From contig JADKDJ010000004.1 of the NCBI GenBank assembly GCA_016718405.1, positions 1-64,000 of the forward strand: a DNA stretch of 64,000 bases. The letters are read 5' to 3'. The notes below the pieces were generated by a model, which was not told where the DNA came from, made no database searches, and saw only the letters and a list, made by a program, of their open reading frames with translations. Position numbers and translations under genes: made by a program. The DNA comes from Candidatus Rhodoferax odensensis (GTDB lineage: Bacteria; Pseudomonadota; Gammaproteobacteria; Burkholderiales; Burkholderiaceae_C). Positions 42,122 through 51,647 of this stretch are shown piece after piece. How positions within the stretch are numbered: the first letter of the stretch is position 1; every line of letters begins with the position of its first letter.

Positions 42122-42880
42122 CTAGCGAAGGTACGCGTCGTAGCCGGTCTTGAGGATCAGCGCGCTGACCACCACAATGAACATCGAGCGCACGAAGCCC
42201 GTGCCGTGCTTGAGGGCCAGGTGGGTGCCCATCAAGCTGCCGGCGACGTTGGCCAGTGCCATCGCCAGAACAAAGTGCCACCAGATGTGTCCCTTGCTGA
42301 CAAACAGGATCAGCGCCGCTACATTGGTGCCGGTGTTGATCAACTTGGCCGAGGCCGAGGCACTGAGAAAGTCATAGCCCATCAATCGGACGAACAGGAA
42401 CACCAGAAAGCTGCCGGTGCCAGGGCCAAAGAAGCCGTCGTAGAAGCCGATCACCGCGCCGATACACGACGCCAACACCGCCTCGGTCGTTCCGGTGAAG
42501 TGCGGCGTGTGTTCACGCCCCAGTTCCCGCTTGACCAGGGTATAGGCCAGCACCGCCATCAGCACCAGCGGCAGCGCGCGGCGCAGGTATTGGGGCGACA
42601 TCACCGTCACCAGCCACGCGCCACCGAAGGATGCGACAAAGCCGCTTACTGCCGCCGGCACCAGTGCAGCCCAGCGCATGTGCACGCGTCGGCTGTATTG
42701 CCAGGTGGCCATGCCGGTGCCCCAGACTGAAGCCCCCTTGTTGATGCCAAACAGGGTCGCCGGATGGGTATTGGGAAAGGTGGCAAACAGGGCGGGTACC
42801 AGAATCAAGCCACCACCACCTACGATTGAATCCACAAAACCGGCCAGCAGCGAGGCCAGCGTGACAACAAGCAATTCCAT
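42122..42880 (-). CDS. TauE/SafE-type sulfite or organic-anion exporter (TSUP)
   Basis: 252 residues with 7-8 hydrophobic segments. SLLAGFVDSIVGGGGLILVP and IGFYDGFFGPGTGSFLVFLF are the paired TSUP motifs. TSUP proteins move sulfite, sulfoacetate or related anions; the substrate is not evident here. ATG 42880 chosen. Convergent with mrdA; a GC-rich hairpin (42089-42106) between them lacks a T-run. Confidence 0.88.
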   Translation of the reverse strand: MELLVVTLASLLAGFVDSIVGGGGLILVPALFATFPNTHPATLFGINKGASVWGTGMATWQYSRRVHMRWAALVPAAVSGFVASFGGAWLVTVMSPQYLRRALPLVLMAVLAYTLVKRELGREHTPHFTGTTEAVLASCIGAVIGFYDGFFGPGTGSFLVFLFVRLMGYDFLSASASAKLINTGTNVAALILFVSKGHIWWHFVLAMALANVAGSLMGTHLALKHGTGFVRSMFIVVVSALILKTGYDAYLR

Positions 42881-42982
42881 GGCTTGATTCTCGCATTGCG
42901 CTTGCGCGTGCACACTGCGAAGGCGCTTGTTGTCTAGGGTTGGCGTGAGGGTGTTGCAGTCTCGACGCGTGGCCCAATAAAA

Positions 42983-43008
42983 AAGGCACCAGACTGATCT
43001 GGTGCCTT
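42983..43008 (-). terminator. Rho-independent terminator
   Basis: AAGGCACCAG and CTGGTGCCTT form a 10-bp stem with a 6-nt loop; on the minus strand it is followed by TTTTATT. It is placed to end transcripts coming from the GMC oxidoreductase gene (43154-44866). Confidence 0.75.
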
Positions 43009-43085
43009 ATGAAAACGCATCTGCGTGGATGCGGGGTTCTTGTTCGGAATTGCTCTTGACTTGTCTCCAAGGGCTCTCGAAGGTC

Positions 43086-43104
43086 ACCGGACCTCAGGTC
43101 CGGT
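43086..43104. repeat. Perfect palindrome, 9-bp arms
   Basis: ACCGGACCT, C, AGGTCCGGT between the GMC gene and its terminator. No T-run on either side. Could be an operator or a processing hairpin; nothing nearby decides this. Confidence 0.35.
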
Positions 43105-43153
43105 TCGCGAGTGGCGCCAGTCTAAAGACCCAGTCTGGCGCGGGCATCGGGAT

Positions 43154-44866
43154 TTACCCTTTGTCCCTGTCGGCGGCGGCCTCAACGATCCATTGCGCAG
43201 CTTTTTCCGCGATCATCAAGGTCGGCGAGTTGGTGTTGCCGCTGGTGATCACGGGCATGACCCCCGCGTCGACCACGCGTAAACCCGCCACGCCACGTAC
43301 GCGCAGACGCTCGTCCACCACCGCCATGGGGTCGTCTGCGCGGCCCATTTTGGTGGTGCCGACCGGATGAAAGATGGTGGTCGCGATATCGCCGGCCAGC
43401 TTGGCCAGATCGGCGTCGCTCTGGAATTGCACACCTGGCTTGTATTCCACCGGGTGGTACTTGGCCAAGGCCGGCTGCGCAACGATTTGTCGGGCCACCC
43501 GCAAAGAGTCGGCCGCGACCTTGCGGTCCGCGTCGGTGCTGAGGTAGTTGGGGGCAATCGCCGGTGCATCCTCAAAACGATTGCTCTGGATGTGCACGGT
43601 GCCGCGACTGGTGGGGTTCAGGTTGCACACGCTGGCGGTGAAAGCGTCGAAGGTGTGCAGGGGCTCGCCAAAGGCGTCCAGACTCAAGGGCTGAACATGG
43701 AACTCGATGTTGGGGTAAGGCTGAGTTGGGTCACTGCGCGTGAAGGCACCTAGCTGGCTGGGCGCCATGCTCATCGGGCCGCTGCGCTTGAAGGCATACT
43801 GCAGCGCAATCTTTGCCTTGCCCACCAACGATTGGGCTTGGGTGTTGAGGGTGCTCACCCCCTGGACCTTGAACACCGAGCGTATTTGCAGGTGGTCCTG
43901 CAGGTTGGCGCCTACGCCGGGCGCATCTTGCACCAAGCCCACGCCACGCTCCTTCAGCAGCTTGGCCGGACCAATGCCCGATAGCTGCAGGATTTGAGGC
44001 GAACCAATGCTGCCTGCGCACAGGATCACTTCGGTACTGGCATCAGCCGTGACCATCTCGTCACCAGCCCAAATTTGGGCGCCGGTGCAACGCAGTTGGC
44101 CGTCGTTCTGGCGCTCGATCACCAAACGCGCGACCTGAGCCGAGGTCCACATCTCAAAGTTCGGACGGCCGTAGCAGGTGGGGCGCAGGAAGGCCTTGGC
44201 CGTATTCCAGCGCCAGCCGTTCTTCTGATTGACTTCAAAGTACCCCACGCCCTCGTTGTCACCGCGATTGAAATCGGTGCTGGCCACAATGCCAGCTTGC
44301 TGGGCCGCCAGAGCAAACGCGTCGAGTATGTCCCAGCGCAGGCGCTGCTTGTCCACGCGCCACTCGCCGCCAGCGTTGTGGTGACGCAGGCCCTTTCGAT
44401 AGGGCGTGCTGTCATCACTCATCAAGGTCGGCGCCGTGCCGCGTGCGCCGTGCCAGGCGTTTGCGCCAAGATGGTGGTGCTCGTGCAGCATGAAATACGG
44501 CAAGGCCTGCTGCCAGCTCCAGCTAGGGTCGGCCGTGAGCTCGGCCCATTGGTCGTAGTCGCGTGCCTGGCCGCGCATGTAGATCATGCCGTTGATGCTG
44601 GAGCAGCCGCCCAGCGTCTTGCCGCGCGGGTAGCGCAGGCTGCGCCCGTTGAGACCGGCTTCGGGCTCAGTGTGGTACAGCCAGTCGGTGCGCGGGTTGC
44701 CAATGCAGTAGAGGTAGCCCACCGGGATGTGGATCCAGTGGTAATCGTCCTTGCGCCCAGCTTCGATCAGCAACACGCGCTTGGTCGCGTCGCCCGAGAG
44801 CCGGTTGGCCAGCAGGCAACCGGCGGTGCCCGCGCCGATGATGATGTAGTCGAACTGGGTACTCAT
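43154..44866 (-). CDS. GMC-family flavin oxidoreductase (choline dehydrogenase-like)
   Basis: 570 residues. FAD-binding FDYIIIGAGTAGCLLANRL, GGCSSINGMIYMRGQARDYD, the second GMC signature GSIGSPQILQLSGIG, and C-terminal IFHPVGTTKMG with the active-site His, followed by DAGVMPVITSGNTN. GMC enzymes oxidise alcohols. Similar to BetA and to alkanol or polyethylene-glycol dehydrogenases; the absence of betB or betI nearby argues against a dedicated choline role. Confidence 0.88.
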   Translation of the reverse strand: MSTQFDYIIIGAGTAGCLLANRLSGDATKRVLLIEAGRKDDYHWIHIPVGYLYCIGNPRTDWLYHTEPEAGLNGRSLRYPRGKTLGGCSSINGMIYMRGQARDYDQWAELTADPSWSWQQALPYFMLHEHHHLGANAWHGARGTAPTLMSDDSTPYRKGLRHHNAGGEWRVDKQRLRWDILDAFALAAQQAGIVASTDFNRGDNEGVGYFEVNQKNGWRWNTAKAFLRPTCYGRPNFEMWTSAQVARLVIERQNDGQLRCTGAQIWAGDEMVTADASTEVILCAGSIGSPQILQLSGIGPAKLLKERGVGLVQDAPGVGANLQDHLQIRSVFKVQGVSTLNTQAQSLVGKAKIALQYAFKRSGPMSMAPSQLGAFTRSDPTQPYPNIEFHVQPLSLDAFGEPLHTFDAFTASVCNLNPTSRGTVHIQSNRFEDAPAIAPNYLSTDADRKVAADSLRVARQIVAQPALAKYHPVEYKPGVQFQSDADLAKLAGDIATTIFHPVGTTKMGRADDPMAVVDERLRVRGVAGLRVVDAGVMPVITSGNTNSPTLMIAEKAAQWIVEAAADRDKG

Positions 44867-44885
44867 GGCACGTGGCCGACAGCGC

Positions 44886-46265
44886 CTACACGCGCCGAGC
44901 CAACTGGGCTGCCGAGCCGACGTAGCTGCCCGGAGTCATGGCCAGCAGGCGCTGCTTGTCGTTGGCGGGGATTTCAAGTTTGGCGATGAACCCTTGCATC
45001 AGCTCGCGTGTCATGGGCTCGCCGCGCGTGAAGTCCTTCAATTGCTCGTACGGTTTGGGTAGGCCGTAGCGGCGCATTACGGTTTGCACCGGCTCGGCCA
45101 GCACTTCCCAGGCTTGATCCAGGTCCTTTGCAACCGCGACCTCGTTGAGTTCGAGCTTGCCCAAACCGGTGAGTAGCGATTGATAGGCCAGCACGGCATA
45201 GCCCAACGCCACGCCCATGTTGCGCAGCACGGTGGAGTCGGTCAGGTCGCGCTGCCAGCGGCTGATGGGCAGCTTTTCGCTCATGTGGCGCAACAGGGCG
45301 TTGGACAGGCCAAGGTTGCCCTCGGCGTTTTCGAAATCAATTGGGTTCACTTTATGGGGCATGGTGCTTGAACCCACTTCGCCCGCACGCAGCTTCTGCT
45401 TGAAATAGCCGAGTGATACGTAGCCCCACACATCGCGCGACCAGTCCACCAGGATGGTATTGGTGCGTGCCACGGCGTCAAACAATTCGGCCATGTAGTC
45501 ATGCGGCTCAATCTGGATGCTGTACGGTTGAAATGTCAGGCCAAGGCCGAGTGGCTCGGGGCTTTCGACGACGCGCCGGCTGAACGCCTCCCAGTCGTAG
45601 TCGGGCCACGCCGCCAGGTGCGCGTTGTAGTTCCCCACCGCGCCATTCATCTTGGCTTGCAGTTTGATGTTGGCGATGCGGTCACGAGCGGCTATCAGCC
45701 GGACCACGACGTTGGCGACCTCCTTGCCCACCGTGGTCGGACTGGCGGTCTGGCCGTGCGTGCGGCTGAGCATGGCGACATCAGCGTAGCCATGTGCCAT
45801 TTCTCGCAGTTTGGCGATGACCGCATCCAGCGCCGGAAGCAGCACTTGTTCGCGGCCCGCTTTAAGCTGCAGCGCGTGGCTGGTGTTGTTGATGTCTTCA
45901 CTGGTGCAGCCGAAGTGCACGAATTCCCCGGCAGCGAGCAATTCCGGGCGGGCCTCAAACTTTGACTTGAGCCAATACTCCACCGCCTTGACGTCGTGGT
46001 TGGTGGTTCTTTCGATGACCTTGATGGCTTCGCCATCGGCCTCTGAGAATTGCTTGACCAGGCCCAGCAAGTAAGTGCGTGCTCCCGGAGACAGTGGCTT
46101 GAACTCGGTGAAACCGCAATCACTCAGGGCGATGAACCAGGCTACTTCGACCTGCACACGGCGGTGCATATAGCCTTGCTCACTCATGATGGGGCGCAGT
46201 TTGCTAAGCTTGCCCGCGTAACGCCCATCCAGAGGGGAAAGCGCCGAAATGGTGGAAAAAGTCAT
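44886..46265 (-). CDS. purB: Adenylosuccinate lyase
   Basis: 459 residues, fumarase/aspartase superfamily. SPLDGRYAGKLSKLRPIMSE, TSEDINNTSHAL, SRTHGQTASPTTVGKEVAN and the signature GSSTMPHKVNPIDFENAEG are present. It catalyses two fumarate-releasing steps in purine synthesis. It is the E. coli-like long form. Adjacent divergent glutathione transferase gene is the usual neighbour in this order. Confidence 0.96.
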   Translation of the reverse strand: MTFSTISALSPLDGRYAGKLSKLRPIMSEQGYMHRRVQVEVAWFIALSDCGFTEFKPLSPGARTYLLGLVKQFSEADGEAIKVIERTTNHDVKAVEYWLKSKFEARPELLAAGEFVHFGCTSEDINNTSHALQLKAGREQVLLPALDAVIAKLREMAHGYADVAMLSRTHGQTASPTTVGKEVANVVVRLIAARDRIANIKLQAKMNGAVGNYNAHLAAWPDYDWEAFSRRVVESPEPLGLGLTFQPYSIQIEPHDYMAELFDAVARTNTILVDWSRDVWGYVSLGYFKQKLRAGEVGSSTMPHKVNPIDFENAEGNLGLSNALLRHMSEKLPISRWQRDLTDSTVLRNMGVALGYAVLAYQSLLTGLGKLELNEVAVAKDLDQAWEVLAEPVQTVMRRYGLPKPYEQLKDFTRGEPMTRELMQGFIAKLEIPANDKQRLLAMTPGSYVGSAAQLARRV

Positions 46266-46361
46266 GGCGCAATTGTAGGTGGCGCGCCATCCGCGGCGCG
46301 GTCATGCTTGCGTGTAAACCCCAATGGATAGAATCGACGCTCCTGCAACAGTAGATCACCC

Positions 46362-46976
46362 ATGAAATTAATCGGATCCAGCTCCAGCCCCTATGTACGC
46401 AAAGTGCGCGTCGTAATGGCCGAGAAGAAACTCGACTATGACTTCGTCTTGGAGGATGTCTGGGCGGCTGGTACGCAGATCGTCGAATCCAATCCCTTGG
46501 GCAAGGTCCCGTGCCTGATCATGGAAGGCGCTGAGGCCTTGTTTGATTCCCGCGTGATTGTGGAGTACCTCGACACCCTGTCACCCGTCGGCAAGCTGAT
46601 TCCGTCGGTTGGCCGTGAACGCGCCGAGGTCAAGACCTGGGAAGCTCTGGCTGATGGCGTGCTGGATGCGGCGATTTTGGCGCGGCTGGAAGCAACTTGG
46701 GCCGGTCGCACCAAGGCGCAGCGCAGTCAGGCCTGGATTGATCGCCACCTGGGCAAGGTGGACACCGCCCTGAAAGCGATGAGCCGCGGGCTCGGCGACA
46801 AACCATTTTGCGCCGGCATTCACTTTAGCCTGGCTGATGTGGGCGTCGGCTGCGCGTTGGGCTACCTGGATTTCCGTTTTCCTCAGATCGACTGGCGTGC
46901 CGCCCACCCAAATTTACTCAAGCTTCAGGAGAAGCTGGCCCAACGCCCGAGCTTCGCCGACACAATGCCGAGCTAG
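46362..46976 (+). CDS. Glutathione S-transferase
   Basis: 204 residues. Thioredoxin-like N-terminus (GSSSSPYVRKVRVVMAEKKL, NPLGKVPCLIMEGAEALFDS with the cis-Pro and the ES-like DS) and helical C-terminal domain with FSLADVGVGCALGYLDFR. It conjugates or reduces substrates with glutathione; substrate unknown. Ser in the N-terminal motif is the likely catalytic residue. Confidence 0.9.
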   Translation: MKLIGSSSSPYVRKVRVVMAEKKLDYDFVLEDVWAAGTQIVESNPLGKVPCLIMEGAEALFDSRVIVEYLDTLSPVGKLIPSVGRERAEVKTWEALADGVLDAAILARLEATWAGRTKAQRSQAWIDRHLGKVDTALKAMSRGLGDKPFCAGIHFSLADVGVGCALGYLDFRFPQIDWRAAHPNLLKLQEKLAQRPSFADTMPS

Positions 46977-47016
46977 CGCATTGGCGCGGTGCGATTCTGG
47001 TCGAAGCGACGCCGCG

Positions 47017-48252
47017 TCAGTCCCAGGGACGGTCCGATGCTGCGACCTTGGTCAGGGGCAACAGTCGTTCCAGGTTGATTTGAACCTTCACCTCGCGATG
47101 CGGCACGCTGGCGACGATTTTGTAGTCGCGCTGGCTGGTGTCGCGCACGATCAGCTCGCCGGTCGGCATGCCGCTGCGGTTGATCAGCACCGCCACTTTC
47201 GGGGTGGTGGTGTTGGAGCCGCGCTGCGTGACCACGGCGATCTCGTTGGTCGCCAATCGGACCAGCGAGCCGGGTGAATAGATGCCCACAGTCTTGATCA
47301 GCGCCGCGCCTGCGGGGTCAATCTGGCGGTTCTCGTCAAAATAGCAGGCCTGCATGGCGGCCGCTGGCGGCTCGGGGACGCGCGAGGCACGCGGGGCCAG
47401 GCGCGCGGCAAACATATCGGCACGTTGAATCAGGCGAGCCATGCGCAGGCCCTCCGGTCGTGAATCCAGCGCTCCGGGGATTCGGTCATGGTGGTGGGCC
47501 ACCGCCTCAAGCCAACTGGCCTGCGTTATGCCGCGTTTTTGCAGACCAGCCACCGACAGGGCCGGGTGCTGGTCAATCTGGCGCCGTTGCTCCGGACTGG
47601 GCGCCTGCTTTTGCATGGACAGGCGGTCCTGCAGCTCGGTCATGCCGATATTCATGGTCAACGCGGCGCTGCCGACAGTGGCTTGTTGCTCGGATGACCA
47701 CTTGAGCACTTCACGCGCTGCCAGACTGCACATCACACTCACCAGCATGGCGTGGGTGGCGCTGTAGAGCTTGACTTCGCTGGCGGAGAGGTGAATCAGG
47801 GCAAACAGGGTGCCGTCCGGGTTGCCTTGCAGGTGGCGGGTCAACTGGCGCTGTAGTTTGGCGAGTTTGGGCTGAAACGTCTCGGCATGGGTGTCGCGCA
47901 ACATGGCGTTGGCCTGGATCTGCAGGTCGAGCCAGTCGGAGATGTCCTCGGCCGTGTCGTTGCGGTTGGCCCCGAGGTCTTTGCTGGCAATCTGTGCCTC
48001 GGCAATCTGTCCCAAGGCCCGATCCTCACGAACGAGGTCATACAGCTTGCCGACATAGGCGCGACGGAAGTCATCCGATTCGTCGACGTCGATGAACAGC
48101 TGTGTGCGCCCACCGCTGGCGACCTTGAGCGATTCCCTGGTCGCCACCACGAAGCCCTTGTGGGCCAACAAGGTCCCGTCTTCTCCCCGCAGGGTAAAGG
48201 GAAGCGGCTGCCCAACCCGGATCGAGTCTATGTTGATCGTGACGAGGTTCAT
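47017..48252 (-). CDS. Degenerate HD-GYP-like protein 2
   Basis: From ATG 48252, 411 residues. Same plan as 19715-20938: N-terminal domain (MNLVTINIDSIRVGQPLPFT, GTLLAHKGFVVA), then YSATHAMLVSVMCSLAAREV, AALTMNIGMTELQDRL in place of the HDIGK site, QHPALSVAGLQKRG, AVAHHHDRIPGA, and a C-terminal beta part with YSPGSLVRLATNEIAVVTQR. The metal-binding His-Asp is Met-Asn in both proteins and GYP is missing, so they form a clade that is likely inactive as phosphodiesterase but conserved. Role unknown. Confidence 0.75.
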   Translation of the reverse strand: MNLVTINIDSIRVGQPLPFTLRGEDGTLLAHKGFVVATRESLKVASGGRTQLFIDVDESDDFRRAYVGKLYDLVREDRALGQIAEAQIASKDLGANRNDTAEDISDWLDLQIQANAMLRDTHAETFQPKLAKLQRQLTRHLQGNPDGTLFALIHLSASEVKLYSATHAMLVSVMCSLAAREVLKWSSEQQATVGSAALTMNIGMTELQDRLSMQKQAPSPEQRRQIDQHPALSVAGLQKRGITQASWLEAVAHHHDRIPGALDSRPEGLRMARLIQRADMFAARLAPRASRVPEPPAAAMQACYFDENRQIDPAGAALIKTVGIYSPGSLVRLATNEIAVVTQRGSNTTTPKVAVLINRSGMPTGELIVRDTSQRDYKIVASVPHREVKVQINLERLLPLTKVAASDRPWD

Positions 48253-48368
48253 GTAGTGTTGGATTATGCCCATAGAGATCGACCGCGTGCGCCTGATCTT
48301 GAGTGCTGATGCGCCCCGCCGCGCGGCGGCGCAGGTCATCCCGTCAACGGGCTGCTAGCATTCGGTTT

Positions 48369-48884
48369 ATGACGAACCTCACGCCGCAACCGTCCTTCCT
48401 TGGCAAGATTCAGCCGCGTGATGAACTTGTCGCACAAGTCCAGTGCCTACCAAGGCCGCTGGTGTTTACCAATGGGGTTTTCGATGTGCTGCATCGCGGG
48501 CACGTGATGTACCTGGCGCAGGCGCGCGAGTTGGGTGCGAGTCTGGTAGTCGCGCTCAATACCGATGCCTCAGCGCGGCGTCTGGGCAAGGGCCCTGACC
48601 GCCCCCTCAACGGCGAGGAGGATCGCGCGATCGTGATCGCGGCCTTGCAAGCGGTTGACGCCGTGACATGGTTTGACGAGGACACGCCAACCGAGCTGAT
48701 TGCCAGCCTGCGGCCCGACGTTCTGGTCAAAGGCGGGGACTATGACATGCAAAGCCTGCCCGAGACACGTGTGGTGCAGTCCTACGGCGGGCGGGCGCTG
48801 GCCCTGCCATTCGTGGATGGTTACTCCACCACCCGACTGGTGCATCGCATCCGGGCCAGCGCCGATATCGCCAAGCCGACCTGA
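48369..48884 (+). CDS. hldE: D-glycero-beta-D-manno-heptose 1-phosphate adenylyltransferase
   Basis: 171 residues from ATG 48369, equivalent to the C-terminal (cytidylyltransferase-like) domain of HldE alone, often called RfaE2 or HldC. VFTNGVFDVLHRGHVMYLAQ with the HxGH site as HRGH, then RPDVLVKGGDY and FVDGYSTTRLVHRI. It activates heptose-1-phosphate with ATP to supply ADP-heptose to WaaF (23639-24649). The kinase half is a separate gene elsewhere in such genomes. Divergent from the HD-GYP-like gene. Confidence 0.92.
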   Translation: MTNLTPQPSFLGKIQPRDELVAQVQCLPRPLVFTNGVFDVLHRGHVMYLAQARELGASLVVALNTDASARRLGKGPDRPLNGEEDRAIVIAALQAVDAVTWFDEDTPTELIASLRPDVLVKGGDYDMQSLPETRVVQSYGGRALALPFVDGYSTTRLVHRIRASADIAKPT

Positions 48885-48914
48885 ATCTGTTCGTCGTTCG
48901 AACGGGCGACTCGA

Positions 48915-51620
48915 TCAGGCCAACTGTTGGTCAAACACGCACTGCCACAACGCGAGCACGGCCGCGCGTTCAGCCTGTAGCTCGTCCGGCTTGACCTGGG
49001 CCGGCTCTTCATTGAGCCGGGCACGGTGTTGCCAGCGCCGCATTTGTCGATAGGCGTCGGCACCGGCGTGACCAACCCCGGCAGGAAGCAGTGCGGCAAC
49101 TTCAGCGCGCTCCAGCAAGGCGATGTTGCCCACGTTGCCCACCAGCTCCGGGTGGCTGGCGGATTGCGACAGCACCAGAAACTGAGCCGCAAACTCCGCG
49201 TCGATCATGCCGCCTGCGCCGTGCTTGAGATCGAAGTTGGTGCCGCGCGCCGGGTGGGCCTGGCGCACCTTGTCGCGCATGGCCATGATTTCGTGCCGCA
49301 ATCCCGCAGGGTCGCGCGGCGCGGTGATCACCGCCTTGCGGATGTCGTCAAACCGTTGGCGCAGGGATTCATGGCCGAGCACGCAACGGGCACGCGTCAT
49401 GGCCTGGTGTTCCCAGGTCCAGGCGGTGTTGCTGCCGCGCTGGGTCTGGTAATTGGCATACGCGTCAAAGCTGGTTACCAGCAGGCCCGAGCTTCCATTG
49501 GGGCGTAGCGCAGTGTCGATCTCGTAGAGGTCGCCTTCGCCGGTCTTGACGGTCAACCAGTTGATCAGTTTGCGAACCAGGTTGGCGTAGACCTCGCCGG
49601 CCCGTTCGTCGGCATCCTCATAAACAAAAACGATGTCCAGATCGCTGCCGTAGCCGAGCTCCTTGCCCCCCAACTTGCCATAGGCAATGACGGCGAACTG
49701 ATGGTCTTCGCGGTGCCGGTTGCGCAGGCGCTCCCAGCACCACTGGGTGGTGGTGCGCAGAATCGATTCCGCCAGGGCACTGAGGTCGTCGGCCACCTGC
49801 TCCACTGTTAGCACGCCCTCAATGTCGCGTGCCAGCGTGCGGAATACCTCGGCATGGTGAGCCCGGCGCAACAGATTGAGCAAGGCCTCGTCGTCGTCTT
49901 CCCCGGTGGATTGCAACGCGCTGCGTCGGCGTGTCAGATCGTGCTCGAATTCGGTCTGGTCGAAGCGTTCGCTCAGCATATCGGGATTGGTCAGCTCGTC
50001 GATCACGCCCGGATGCAGCATCAGGTAGCGCGCGGGCCAACGTGCGGCCCCGAGCAGTCGCAACAGGCGCGCATGGACGTTGGGACGTTCGAGCAACAGG
50101 GCCAGGTAGCTCTCACGTCGCAACAGGGGCTCGATCCAGTCGGTCAAGCGCACCGCCGCGTCCTGCGTGGCCTCGCCCTCTCGCACCCATTGGGCGGTGC
50201 GCGTGATCAACTTGGTCAAACGGGCACGCGATTCGTCACGCAGCGCCAGTATGCGGGGGTGCGTTCGCCAGTCCACGATCCGCTGTGCAAATGCCCCGGT
50301 CAATTGGGGTACCAGATCGTCCAGGTCATTCACGCCGACGTTTGCGCTGCCACAGGCGGTGCATTCGCGTTCTGCGGGGCCGCCCAGCAAACGATCAAAC
50401 TCCTGCGCCACTAACTCCCGGTGTTCGTCGAGCCGGCTCAAAAACGGGCATGAATTGGCGTAGCCCATGGTGCGCGCAATCCAGTTCAAATCCTCATCGT
50501 TGGTCGGCAAGACATGCGTCTGCAGGTCGTCCAGGTATTGAATGCGGTGCTCTACCCTGCGCAAAAAAACGTAGGCCTGAGCCAGCGCGTCGGCGCTGGC
50601 CTGGGGCATCAGTCCCGCCTTTGACAGGCGTGGCAAAGCACTGAGCGTCGGGCGCGTGCGCAACTCTGGAAACTGCCCGCCGCGTACAACTTGAAGCAGT
50701 TGCACGATGAACTCGATCTCGCGGATGCCACCGCGCGACAGTTTGACGTCGTTGGCGCGTTCGGGACGGCCAGCACTGCGCCGCGCGGCGTGTTCGCGAA
50801 CCCGACTGTGCAAGGCGCGCAGCGCATCGAACACGCTGTAATCGAGGTAGCGGCGAAATACAAAAGGCAGCACCACGGCTCGCAAGGCAGTGGCCGAGCC
50901 GTCGACCACTGCCGAAACGGGCGCGACGATGCGGCTCTTGAGCCAGGCAAAACGCTCCCATTCGCGCCCCTGCACGTGCAGGTATTCCTCCAGGGCGTCG
51001 AGCGACACGGCCGGTGGCCCGGAGTTGCCGTTGGGACGCAGCGCCAGATCGACCCGAAACACAAATCCGTGTTCGGTGGCGTCGCCAATCAAGCTGTACA
51101 TGGCCCGAACCGCCTTGGCAAAGTACTCCTGATTCGAAATGCGCCCACGCCCTTCAGCGCTGGCGGCCGTCTCGCCGTCTTCGTCGTAGACGTAGATCAG
51201 GTCGATATCGCTGGAGACGTTGAGCTCGCGCGCGCCCAGCTTGCCCATGCCTACGATCCACAGTTGCGCCCGGTTGCCGGCCGAGGTCAATGGTGCGCCA
51301 TGCACCGCGTCCAACGCCTGTTGGACGTGCGCACAGGCGAGGTTCAGCGAAAACTCGGCCAGCTCAGTCATGCACTGAGCAATGCGGTCCCACGCCACCG
51401 CCTCATCGCAGTCCATGCGCAATAGGCGCTCCAGTACCAGTTGACGGGTGATGCGCAGCGCGCCGCCAACGTCATGGCCTTGCGTCAGCAGGGACGAATA
51501 GGTCGCCGCGATCGTCTGGCCATCGGGCGCACCGCTCCTTAGCGCCGACAACTGCGCTTCGTAGCGTCGACGAATGCGCTGCCCGAATCGGGAGTGCGCA
51601 GACAATGGGTTGCGGGTCAT
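48915..51620 (-). CDS. glnE: Glutamine synthetase adenylyltransferase/adenylyl-removing enzyme
   Basis: 901 residues from ATG 51620 (the frame stays open another 850 bp, but that part is antisense to yhdP). Two nucleotidyltransferase modules, each with the GSDxD-type motif: NVSSDIDLIYVYDEDGE in the N-terminal half and GYGSDLDIVFVYEDADE in the C-terminal half, each followed by a helical GlnD-like domain. It adenylylates and deadenylylates GlnA in response to PII and nitrogen status. Divergent from yhdP with 27 bp between the starts. Confidence 0.94.
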   Translation of the reverse strand: MTRNPLSAHSRFGQRIRRRYEAQLSALRSGAPDGQTIAATYSSLLTQGHDVGGALRITRQLVLERLLRMDCDEAVAWDRIAQCMTELAEFSLNLACAHVQQALDAVHGAPLTSAGNRAQLWIVGMGKLGARELNVSSDIDLIYVYDEDGETAASAEGRGRISNQEYFAKAVRAMYSLIGDATEHGFVFRVDLALRPNGNSGPPAVSLDALEEYLHVQGREWERFAWLKSRIVAPVSAVVDGSATALRAVVLPFVFRRYLDYSVFDALRALHSRVREHAARRSAGRPERANDVKLSRGGIREIEFIVQLLQVVRGGQFPELRTRPTLSALPRLSKAGLMPQASADALAQAYVFLRRVEHRIQYLDDLQTHVLPTNDEDLNWIARTMGYANSCPFLSRLDEHRELVAQEFDRLLGGPAERECTACGSANVGVNDLDDLVPQLTGAFAQRIVDWRTHPRILALRDESRARLTKLITRTAQWVREGEATQDAAVRLTDWIEPLLRRESYLALLLERPNVHARLLRLLGAARWPARYLMLHPGVIDELTNPDMLSERFDQTEFEHDLTRRRSALQSTGEDDDEALLNLLRRAHHAEVFRTLARDIEGVLTVEQVADDLSALAESILRTTTQWCWERLRNRHREDHQFAVIAYGKLGGKELGYGSDLDIVFVYEDADERAGEVYANLVRKLINWLTVKTGEGDLYEIDTALRPNGSSGLLVTSFDAYANYQTQRGSNTAWTWEHQAMTRARCVLGHESLRQRFDDIRKAVITAPRDPAGLRHEIMAMRDKVRQAHPARGTNFDLKHGAGGMIDAEFAAQFLVLSQSASHPELVGNVGNIALLERAEVAALLPAGVGHAGADAYRQMRRWQHRARLNEEPAQVKPDELQAERAAVLALWQCVFDQQLA

Positions 51621-51647
51621 AATTCTTCGCTCATACTGTCGTTCACA

